A DNA stretch of 64,000 nucleotides from Anomaloglossus baeobatrachus (Eukaryota > Chordata > Amphibia > Anura > Aromobatidae). The notes beneath the pieces are model-generated. The model did not search any database. It was not told the DNA's origin and saw nothing but the letters and a program-made list of their open reading frames with translations. Positions 55,227 to 64,000 of the stretch are shown piece after piece. The translations under genes and the position numbers were made by a program. The DNA lies in the NCBI RefSeq assembly GCF_048569485.1, contig NW_027442042.1, positions 186,001 through 250,000 on the forward strand, in the 5' to 3' direction. Each line of letters begins with the position of its first letter. The stretch's first letter is position 1.

Positions 55227-56777
55227 CACTGTGTGCAGAATTATTAGGCAAATGAGTATTTTGATCACATGACACTTGTTATACACGTCGTCCTACTCCA
55301 AGCTGTATAGGCTGAGAGCCAACTACCAATTAAGTAAATCAGGTGATGTGCATCTCTGTAATGAGGAGGGGTGCGGTGTAATGACATCAACACCCTATAT
55401 AAGGGGTGCTTAATTATTAGGAAACTTCCTTTCCTTTGACAAAATGGGTCAGAAGAGAGATTTGACGGGCTCTGAAAAGTCTAAAATTGTGAGCTGTCTT
55501 GCAGAGGGATGCAGCAGTCTTGAAATTGCCAAACGTTTGAAGTGTGAAGACCGAACAATCAAGCGTTTCATGGTAAATCGCCAACAGGGTCGCAAGGAGC
55601 GTGCTGGGCAAAAAAGGCACAAAATAACTGCCCATGAATTGAAAAAAATCAAGCGTGAAGCTGCCAAGATGCCATTTGCCACCAGTTTGGCCATATTTCA
55701 GAGCTGCAACATTACTGGAGTATCAAAAAGCACAAGATGTGCCATACTCAGGGACATGGCCAAGGTAAGGAAGGCTGAAAACCACCACCTCTGACCAAGA
55801 AACATAAGGTAAAATGTCAAGACTGGGCCAAGAAATATCTTAAAAATGATTTTTCAAAGGTTTTATGGACTGATGAAATGAGAGTGACTCTTGCTGGGCC
55901 AGATGGATGGGCCAGAGGCTGGATCAGTAAAGGGCAGAGAGCTCCACTCCGACTCAGACGCCAGCAAGGTGGAGGTGGGTACTGGTATGGGCTGGGATCA
56001 TCAAAGATCAACTTGTGGGACCTTTTCGGGTTGAGAATGGAGTGAAGCTCAGCTCCCAGACCTACTGCCAGTTTCTGGAAGACAACTTCTTCAAGCAGTG
56101 GTACAGGAAGGAATCAGTATCGTTCAAGTAAAACATGATTTTCATGCAGGACATTGCTCCATCACATGCATCCAACTACTCCACAGCGTGGCTGGCCAGT
56201 AAAGGTCTAAAAGATGAAAAAATAATGACATGGCCCCCTTGTTCACCTGATCTGAACCCCATAGAGAATCTGTGGTCCCTCATAAAATGTGAGATCTACA
56301 GGGAGAGAAAACAGTACACCTCTTGGAACAGTGTCTGGAGGCTGTGGTGACTGCTGCACGCAATGTTGAGTGTAAACAGATCAAGCAATGACAGAATCTA
56401 TGGATGGTAGGCTGTTAAGTGTCATCATAAAGAAAGGGGGCTATATTGGTCACTAATTTTTTGTGGGGTTTTTTTTGCATGTCAGAAATGTTTATTTCTA
56501 AATTTTGTGCAGTTATATTGGTTTACCTGGTGAAAGCAAACAAGTGAGATGGAAATAGATTTGGTTTTTATTAAGTTGCCTAATAATTCTGCACAGTAAT
56601 AGTTACCCGCACAGACAGATCCTCCTAAGAAGCCAAATCTAAGAAACCCCACTCCAACTGCCAAAATATTAAGCGCTGATATTTATGAGTCTTTTGGGTG
56701 ATTGAGAACATAGTTGTTGATCAATAATAAAAAAAATCCTCTGAAATACAACTTGCCTAATAATTCTGCACACAGTG
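55227..56777 (+). mobile_element. Tc1-like transposon, complete with TIRs and TA
   Basis: 1551 bp flanked by TA (55225-55226 and 56778-56779). The terminal inverted repeats begin CACTGTGTGCAGAATTATTA and match over about 25 bp. A second inner copy of the right terminus (cctaataattctgcacag, near 56579-56596) gives an IR/DR-like double site on that side. It encodes one transposase, now broken. Its intact ends could still be mobilised in trans. Confidence 0.95.
55444..56456 (+). pseudogene. Tc1 transposase, lightly damaged
   Basis: ATG at 55444 (MGQKRDLTGSEKSKIVSCLA). The paired-like DNA-binding domain covers residues 1-110 with GCSSLEIAKRLKCEDRTIKR as the first helix-turn-helix. A frame change near 55787 precedes KVLWTDEMRVTLAGPDGW, which carries the first catalytic Asp. 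A second change near 55978 is compensated further on. An in-frame TAA near 56130 precedes MIFMQDIAPSHAS, where Asp is kept but the usual Asn is Ile. SPDLNPIENLWSLIK holds the final acidic residue. The reading ends at 56454-56456. Confidence 0.9.
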
Positions 56778-57465
56778 TATGAAGGACTATGGTGACTGCA
56801 TTATAATACATATAGGACTATGGGGGTGCATTATAATATATGGAAAACTATGGGGTGCAGTGTAATATACAGAGGACTGTGGGGTGCAGTATAATATATG
56901 TAGTACTATGGGGTGCAGTATAATACATGGAGAACTATGTGGTGCAGTATAATATATGGAGTACTATGGGGTGAATTTTACATAGATGGCTATGGGGTGC
57001 AGTATATGCAGGACTATGGGGTTCAGTATAATATACAGAGGACTTTGAGGGCTGCATAATAATACATGAATGACTATGGGGAGTGCATTATACAGTAATA
57101 CATGGAGTACTATGTGAGCTGTATTAATAATAATAATAATCTTTATTTCTATAGCGCCAACATATTCCGCAGCGCTTTACAATTCAGGAGGATCATATAC
57201 AAACAAGTAACAGTTATCGAAAATACAATATCTAGAGGGGAAAAAAAAGACAACCCTGCTCGTGAGAGCTTACAATCTACAATGAGATATGGGGGGGGGA
57301 GGGCAAGGTACAAGTGCTTATTTACAATGACAATCCAGCAATTTCAAGGAAATGGGGGATAGATAATGGCTTCCTGGACCAGTGGACCTGAATCTTGAGA
57401 TGCATTTGGGTGGCATGGAGTTTGACGTGGGGTTATGTTGTGAGAAGTTGTAGAGGCACTGTGTG

Positions 57466-58659
57466 TGTGGCACCCTGGGCAAGCCAGGACGTCACAAGCA
57501 CTACACCAACACACCCCACACTCCCGGTCAGGCACACCGAAGTCAGACAAAAACCCTTGTTGCCTTCCTCCAGGGGCTGATGTCCACACCAGGGGTTGGG
57601 CCAGGCGGTTGGTCCCGCCCACCAAGGAGTTCACAGTCCTGGAGGCGGGAAAAGTAGAGAGTTGAGTTTTGGAAGTGAAAGTGAGAGGAAGGAAAGTGGT
57701 AGAGGAGCAGACAGAAGTGGTCCGGGTGTGTGGCCCGGACAGATCAGCAAGGTTGGCAGACGGTGGTGACCGTCTGCAGGAGAGGCCTATTGGAGCTAGC
57801 CGTAAGGACCGTGGACGGGCGGTGGACCGGCGGTACCGGACCGGTACGCAAAGAGAAGCCAGCACCATCCGGCAGGGGCTTACGGACCCCGACAAGGCTA
57901 GGAGTCACCGTGAATTTGTCAAATCCATTAGCAAACGGAACCTCCTGGGTTTCCCAGCAGCCAAGTCCCGACAGAAGGCAACCATCCAACTGAGAGAGGG
58001 AAACACAGTCACCGCCAAGGCTAAAGTTCCCAGGGCCAGAGCCTGCGGGCAAAAGGGGCTCCTTCAGCACCCATCCAAGCTGGGGAGCGGGTTACCGGTG
58101 GGAACCCATTGGAACCGTACACACTACACAGGTGCAGGGAAAGGCAGTCACCATCAACCTGCCGGGAGGAGAAACACCGCAGCCGTCTGTGGGACCCGTC
58201 CATCCAGCCAGTTGTTTTACCAGAGACTCTGTGTACATCATTGGCTGAGTGAGTACCACCGTGCCGTGCGGCACAGCGCTGCCTCCGTGACCCTGCACCT
58301 CGCCAGGCCCTGTAACCCGCCTGCAATCCATCCCTACCCCATCACCGGGCCCCGGGACAACCAATCCCCCTACCCACGGAGGGGAGGACTAACATCCAAG
58401 CTGCTCCCTGTCATCGCTCCCGGGATCCCCGTCCAGAGCAGCGGTGGTGTCACCAATCTCACCACAACCGTGGGTGGCGTCACGGACAATATCTAATCCC
58501 CACAATCAATCCCCACCCTTTTCACTCACGGGCAAGGAACGCCGCTCGAGTCCCCGGGATCCGGCCCACCGCTCGAGCCACCACCGAGCAGCAGCCGCAG
58601 CAGCAGTGGCCGGACCCGAGCAGTGGGAGAGCGCAGCGTCCCCTCCTCCGCCCGCGACA
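57466..58659 (+). mobile_element. Solo LTR A (fossil), plus orientation
   Basis: 1194 bp, TGTGGCACCCTGGG to CCGCCCGCGACA, flanked by the exact 4-bp duplication tgtg (57462-57465 and 58660-58663). No internal genes. It aligns throughout with the inverted copy at 59839-60949. Long GC-rich open frames within it have no recognisable domain. Confidence 0.88.
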
Positions 58660-58664
58660 TGTGA

Positions 58665-61600
58665 ATTGGATTTGATTAGGGAGTGTGATAGGCCGCCCTA
58701 AAAAGATGCGTTTTTAGGGAGCGTCTGAAGCAGAGTAAGTTATGATTCATCCTAACTTCTTGGGGTAGAGCGTTCCAGAGGATTGGTACAGCTCGGAAGA
58801 AGTCTTGGATCCGGGAGTGGGAGGTTTGGATTAGTGTTGATGTTAGTCGAAAGTCGTTTTCAGAGAACGGGTGGGGTGAGACAGAGACAGACAGAGAGGA
58901 GGGTGGAGATGTAGGGGGGTGCCGCACTGTGGAGAGCTTTGTGGTGATAGACAGAGAGGAGGGTGGAGAAGTAGGGGGGTGCCGCACTGTGGAGAGCTTT
59001 GTGGGTGAGAACAAGCAGTTTGAATTGGATCCTGTGATATATGGGCAGCCAGTGCAATGACTGGCACAGAGCAGAGGCATCTGAGTAGCGATTAGCCAGA
59101 TAGATGACCCTAGCTGCTGCATTAAGGATGTACTGTAGAGGAGAGAGTCTAGTAAGGGGGAGACCAATTAATAGAGAGTTATAGTAGTCAAGGCGAGAGT
59201 GGATCAGGGCCACGGTGAGTGTTTTTGTCATTTCCATTGTGAGAAAGGGGCGGATTCTAGAGATGTTCTTGAGGTGCAAGCGGCAGGAGCGGGCAGTTTT
59301 GGAAAGGTTAAGTCTCAGATAGAGAGCAGACATGACATTGCAAACTGCACTCAGGCAGTCACTTGTGTTCTATAGTACAGCGGGGGTGAGCTCAGGGGAT
59401 GAGGTGTATAGCTATGTGTCATCAGCATAAAGATGGTACTGAAAACCAAATCTGCTGATGGTCATTCCAATTGGGGCACTGTAGAGGGAGAAAAGAAGAG
59501 GGCCAAGGACTGAACCTTGAGGGACCCCAACAGTGAGAGGAAGAGGAGAAGATGTGGAGCCAGCAAATGATACATTGAATGAACGGCCAGAAAGATAGGA
59601 AGAGAACCACGAGAGCACAGTGTCCTTTAGGCCGATAGAATGGAGCATAGAGAGAAGGAGATGGTGGTCAACAGTGTCGAAGGCGGCAGAGAGGTCAAGA
59701 AGGATAAGCAGAGAGTGGTCACCATTACGTTTTGCAGTCAATAGGTCATTGGTCACTTTGACAAGGGCAGTTTCTGTTGAGTGTAAAGGGCGGAAGCCAG
59801 ACTGTAAAGGATCTAGAGGAGAGTGGGAGGAGAGGTAGTGTCGCGGACGGAGGAGGGGACGCTGCGCTCACCCACTGCTCGGTTCCGGCTGCTGCTGCTC
59901 GGTGGTGGCTCGAGCGGTGGGCCGGATCCCGGGTACTTGAGCGGCGTTCCTCGCCCGTGAGTGAAAAGGGGAATGATTTTGGGGATTTATTGTCCGTGAT
60001 GCCACCCACGGTTGTGGTGAGGTTGTGACACCACCGCTGCTCTGGACGGGGATCCCGGGAGCGATGACAGGGAGCAGCTTGGATGTTGGTTCTCCCCTCC
60101 GTGGGTAGGGGGATTGGTTGTCCCGGGGCCCGGTGAGGGGTAGGGATGCAGGCGGGTTACGGGGCCTGGTGAGGTGCAGGGTCGCGGGGGCAGCGCTGTG
60201 CCGCACGGCACGGTGGTACTCACTCAGCCAGTAATCCACACAGAGTCTCTGGTCAAACAAACGGCTGGATGGACGGGTCCCACAGACGGCTGTGGTAGTT
60301 CTCCTCCCGGCAGGTTGATGGTGACTGCCTTTCCCTGCACCTGTGTTGTGTTTACGGTTCCAATGGCTTCCCACCGGTAACCCGCTCCCCAGCTTGGATG
60401 GATGCTGAGGGAGCCCCTTTTGCCCACAGGCTCTGGCCCTGGGAACTGTAGCCTTGGCGGTGACTGTGTTTCCCTTTACGGTGTGAGCTGTTACCTTCAA
60501 TCGGGTCTTGGCTGCTGGGAAACCCCGGAGGTTCCCTTCGCTAACGGATTTGACCAGTTTTACGGCGACTCCTAGCCTGGTCGGGGTCCGTAGGCCCTGC
60601 CGAATGGTGCTGGCTTCTCTTCACTCCCCGATCCAGCACCGGAGGGCCACCGCCCGTCCCCGGTCCTTACGGTTCACCACCGTCTGCCAACCTTGCTGCC
60701 ATGCACCCGGACACGGTCAGACTCCTCTCCTACCACTTCACTCTCCAAACTCTATCTGCTCTCTTTCCCGCCTCCAGGACTGTGAACTCCTCGGTGGGCG
60801 GGACCAACCGCCTGGCCCACCCCCTGGTGTGGACATCAGCCCCTGGAGGAAGGCAACAAGGATTTGTGTTTGACCTAGATGTGCCTAGCCGGGGTGTGGG
60901 GTGTGTTGGTGCAGTACCTGTGACGACCTGGCTTGTCCAGGGCGCCACAGTAGCATGTGAGCCAAGAGTAGACCAGGTGCTCAAAGAGTTTGAAGATGAA
61001 GGGGAGATTGGAGATTGGTCTGTAGTTGCTTGTGCATGACGGATCAAGGGAAGGTTTTTTTTTTTAATAATGGAGTAATAATAGAGTGTTTGAGGGAGGA
61101 GGGGAAGATACCCGAAGAGAGAGAGAGATTGAAGATTTTAGTTAGGTGAGTGGTGACAACCGGAGAGAGGGACTGGAGTAGGTGTGAGGGAAAGGGATCA
61201 GTAGGGCAAGGGGTAGGATGAGAAGAAGAGAGGAGCCTGGAGACTTCCTCCTCTGTGACTGGGTCAAATGTGGAAAGTGAGCTTGATGGGATATATGGAG
61301 GGATGGGATTCACAACGCTTGGTGGCTGGGAGCTGATCTCTTGGCAGATGTTTTCTATTTTATCTGTGAAATATGAGGCCAGGTCATCAGCATGAAGGGC
61401 TGTGATGGGGGTCTGTACTTTGGGACTGAGGAGGGAGTGAAAGGTGTCAAAGAGCTTTTTTGGATTGTTGGATAGTGAGGAAATAAGGGTGGTGAAGTAG
61501 GTCTGTTTGGCGAGATGAAGGGAAGAGTTGTAGGTCCTTAAGATGAAGTTGTAGTGGATGAAGTTTTCTGGTGTGCGGGTTTTTCTCCATATGCGTTTGG

Positions 61601-62195
61601 CAGTCCTAGAGCATCGCTGGAGAAATCGAGTTTGGGAAGTGAGCCAAGGCTGTTTTACTCTGTGTTTGGAGGTTCTGAGGGTGAGGGGTGCTACTTGGTC
61701 TAGGGTATTTCTGAGTGTGTCATTGTAATGGTTTACAGCCAGATCAGGACAGGAAAGTGAGGAGATAGGGGACAGTGATGAGTGTAAAGAGTCTGTAAGG
61801 GTCTGAAAGTCAATGGCCTGTAGGTTTCTGAATGTGTGATAGGTGGGAGTGTACTGGGGTGGACGAGGGTTTGTGAGCTTGAAGGAGAGGATGTTGTGGT
61901 CAGAGAGGGGAAGAGGTGAGTTGTCAAAGTCAGAGATTGAGCAGAGGCGGATAAAGACCAGGTCAAGAGTGTTACCATCTTCATGTGTCTCAGAGGATGA
62001 GAGCTGTGAGAGGCCAAGGGAGGTGGTGAGAGATAGAAGCTGGGATGCAGATGGGGAGGAGGGGCTGTTCATGGGTATGTTAAAGTCTCCTAGGAAGAGG
62101 GTTGGTAATTCTGAGGACATGAAGTGCGGCAGCCAGGCTGAAAAGTGGTCAAGGAACTGGGTGGGTGGGCCTGGGGGACGGTATATGACAGCTAC
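58665..62195 (-). pseudogene. LINE endonuclease and reverse transcriptase, interrupted
   Basis: The frame at 62120-61044 gives LPTLFLGDFNIPMN, SLPLSDHNILSF-like motifs (PLPLSDHNILSFKL) and the start of the RT (HPTPCPTDPFPSHLLQSLSP, SSLKHSIITPLLKK). After the LTR at 59839-60949 the RT palm continues: [40 protein letters not shown] and HLYADDT. The C-terminal part reaches about 58680 (LLIGLPLTRLSPLQYILNAA; AVPILWNALPQEVR). A 60-bp direct duplication sits at about 58893-59011. It is frameshifted and inactive. Confidence 0.88.
59839..60949 (-). mobile_element. Solo LTR B (fossil), minus orientation
   Basis: 1111 bp with the same ends as LTR A in reverse, flanked by the exact 4-bp duplication gtag (59835-59838 and 60950-60953). 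The 4-bp duplications fit Ty3/Gypsy or ERV1-like integrases; which one is not decidable here. It separates the two parts of the LINE reverse transcriptase. Confidence 0.88.
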
Positions 62196-62689
62196 TATTA
62201 TAATATATGGAGGATTATGGGGGCTGCATTATTATACATGGAGGCCTAGGAGGTCTGCATTATAATACATGGTGAGCTGTGGGGTGCATTATAATACATG
62301 CAGGACTATGGGGGCTGCATTATAATATATGAAGGCCTATAAGGGCTACCTTATCCATGGACTATGGGGGTGCATTATAAAACATGGAGGACTATGGGGG
62401 TGCATTATAATATATGGAGGACTATGGGTGTGCTTTATAATATATGGAGGGCTATGGAGTGAATTATAATACATGGAGGACTATGGGAGTTGTAGTATAA
62501 TAATTGGAGGGCTATAAGAGCTACCTTATACATGGAGGACTATGGGAAATGCATTATAATACATGGAGAACTATGGGGCGCATTCTAATAAAATGAAAGG
62601 TTACGTGGGACCCAATATACTATATGGAAGGCTATGTGGGAGCCATTATAGTATTTGGAGAACTATATATATGAGGGAGGACAAAGACA

Positions 62690-63088
62690 TAAGCTTGGGA
62701 TGGGAAAGTTTTGTGCTGATGGAAAGAGGCTCTTACCCGCAGCACCCAGCTTTCCGATGCTATGAAATGGGAAAGCTGGTTGCTGAGGACAAGATGGATA
62801 TCAGAACATAGGAAAGCTGGATGATGATAGAAAGATGGATATCAGAACATAGGAAAGCTGGATGATGATAGAAAGAGGGATTTCCGATCATGGGAAACCT
62901 GAGTGCTGAGGGAAAGAGCCAAGTGTTAACTTCACTATCCCATACCCTGAGTGTCAGCGTCAATATCCCATACCCCGAGTGTCGGTGTCATTATCCTGTA
63001 CCCAGTGTATCTGTGTTGGGGGGGGCAGGTTCTAATTTTGCATTGGGGCCCATCAAATTCTAGTTACAACACTGCCCAGCACAGAGAT
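62690..63088. other. Gap with a roughly 50-bp triple repeat
   Basis: gaaagctggatgatgatag repeats about three times at 62770-62910, then tatcccataccc(c/t)gagtgtc repeats at 62936-63000. No gene. Confidence 0.6.
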
Positions 63089-64000
63089 GACTAGATCACA
63101 GTTGTTGCACTGAGGTTCATGATTTCTGAGCTCACAGCACTGTCTGTAAGGAACGTCCCCTGTACAGTAACTCCATTCTATCTCACTAGAGGTGACTAGA
63201 GCGGAGTTGCTGCACTGAGGTTCATGATTTCTGAGCTCACAGCATTGTCTATAAGGAGCGTCCCCTGTACAGTAACTCCATTCTATCTCACTAGAGGTGA
63301 CTAGAGCGGAGTTGCTGCAGTGAGGTTCATGATTTCTGAGCTCACAGCACTGTCTGTAAGGAACGTCCCCTGTACAGTAACTCCATTCTATCTCACTAGA
63401 GGTGACTAGAGCGGAGTTGCTGCACTGAGGTTCATGATTTCTGAGCTCACAGCACTGTCTGTAAGGAACGTCCCCTGTACAGTAACTCCATTCTATCTCA
63501 CTAGAGGTGACTAGAGCGGAGTTGCTGCACTGAGGTTCATGATTTCTGAGCTCACAGCACTGTCTATAAGGAGCGTCCCCTGTACAGTAACTCCATTCTA
63601 TCTCACTAGAGGTGACTAGAGCGGAGTTGCTGCACTGAGGTTCATGATTTCTGAGCTCACAGCACTGTCTATAAGGAGCGTCCCCTGTACAGTAACTCCA
63701 TTCTATCTCACTAGAGGTGACTAGAGCGGAGTTGCTGCACTGAGGCTCATGATTTCTGAGCTCACAGCACTGTCTATAAGGAACGTCCCCTGTACAGTAA
63801 CTCCATTCTATCTCACTAGAGGTGACTAGAGCGGAGTTGCTGCACTGAGGTTCATGATTTCTGAGCTCACAGCATTGTCTATAAGGAGCGTCCCCTGTAC
63901 AGTAACTCCATTCTATCTCACTAGAGGTGACTAGAGCGGAGTTGCTGCAGTGAGGTTCATGATTTCTGAGCTCACAGCACTGTCTGTAAGGAACGTCCCC
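63089..64000. repeat. 105-bp satellite, about 8.7 units, open at the window end
   Basis: Highly regular: tgtacagtaactcc recurs every 105 bp (63161, 63266, 63371 and on). The unit runs gactagagcggagttgctgc through ttcatgatttctgagctcac, then gtcccctgtacagtaactcc. Units differ at few positions. Its first 20 bp match the core of the degenerate satellite at 43-47 kb. Confidence 0.97.

Larger units (their letters stand above)
57124..62195 (-). mobile_element. CR1/L2-type LINE, 5'-truncated, carrying two solo LTRs
   Basis: Minus-strand non-LTR retrotransposon. The 3' end is the well-known gcgctgcggaatatgttggc, gctatagaaataaag and (ATT)n tail at 57124-57200. The 5' end stops inside the endonuclease (VIYRPPGPPTQFLDHFSAWL at 62195-62120). 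Two LTRs (57466-58659 and 59839-60949) sit inside it. Typical 5' truncation indicates target-primed reverse transcription that ended early. Confidence 0.9.
54460..62680. repeat. Degenerate short-period satellite (ggactatgggggctgcatta), split by two insertions
   Basis: Loose units of about 30-35 bp: ggaggactatgggggctgca then ttataatacat. It occupies 54460-55224, 56780-57123 and 62196-62680; the gaps are the Tc1 at 55227-56777 and the LINE at 57124-62195. Before the insertions it was one array of about 1.6 kb. Confidence 0.8.

Noticed and set aside
57669-58496. 275-codon frame, basic protein
   Set aside because: It lies inside a solo LTR, is not matched in the inverted sister copy as a clean frame, and has no recognisable domain.
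63089-64000. Tandem RNA-gene cluster
   Set aside because: The 105-bp units show no tRNA, 5S or snRNA landmarks; treated as a satellite.

Overview
The window looks like intergenic and intronic DNA from a large, repeat-rich vertebrate genome, most likely an anuran amphibian. The evidence is a C2H2 zinc-finger gene with a leader exon of the frog type, together with DIRS, Penelope-like, hAT, Tc1 and L1-like/CR1-L2-like elements and many short TTA-flanked MITEs. I cannot name the species. The only convincing host gene is a minus-strand C2H2 zinc-finger gene. Its finger exon is at 30608-31743, an upstream coding exon at 35427-35527 joins it in phase, and a possible promoter and first exon lie near 42.94-43.06 kb. 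Nearly everything else is mobile or satellite DNA.

Layout. At 0.7-2.4 kb is a decayed Tc1 transposon split by a solo LTR. At 2.4-3.8 kb is a hairpin-rich TTA-flanked element. A DIRS fossil (3.8-9.95 kb) holds a Penelope-like inverted-repeat insert, and that insert holds a 3.3-kb hAT carrying a 2-kb microsatellite. At 10.5-12.3 kb is a relative of the 2.4-kb element. At 12.3-13.6 kb is another Tc1 relic split by a MITE. From 13.6 to 28.8 kb a Penelope-like element, bracketed by an exact 17-bp direct repeat, contains an almost full-length L1-like LINE (6.5 kb), an hAT with a recognisable transposase (5.45 kb) and a MITE. At 29.2-30.3 kb two MITEs lie back to back sharing one TTA. The zinc-finger gene region (30.6-43.1 kb) has introns carrying a foldback element, an LTR-like fossil, a TA-flanked transposon and a tandem duplication of two C-rich 33-36-bp minisatellite arrays. 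At 43.2-47.2 kb is a degenerate satellite invaded by a 2.15-kb array of a 12-bp unit. At 47.4-54.4 kb is a second, older hAT (minus strand) with its own nested inserts. At 54.5-62.7 kb a short-period satellite is split by a Tc1 copy and by a CR1/L2-type LINE that carries two solo LTRs in opposite orientations. At 63.1-64.0 kb is a clean 105-bp satellite running off the window.

The most interesting signal is structural. Three element copies of two different transposon types (TTA-flanked at 2.4 and 10.5 kb; hAT with an 8-bp duplication at 5.4 kb) share a module of consecutive hairpins. Linker sequences are recognisably homologous between the two types, but the stems differ in sequence while staying complementary. 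Hammerhead-ribozyme-like cores occur in the Penelope-like pieces. Target-site duplications are clear enough at most boundaries to reconstruct the order of insertion. All boundaries and family names come from reading the sequence by eye; no search or fold was run.
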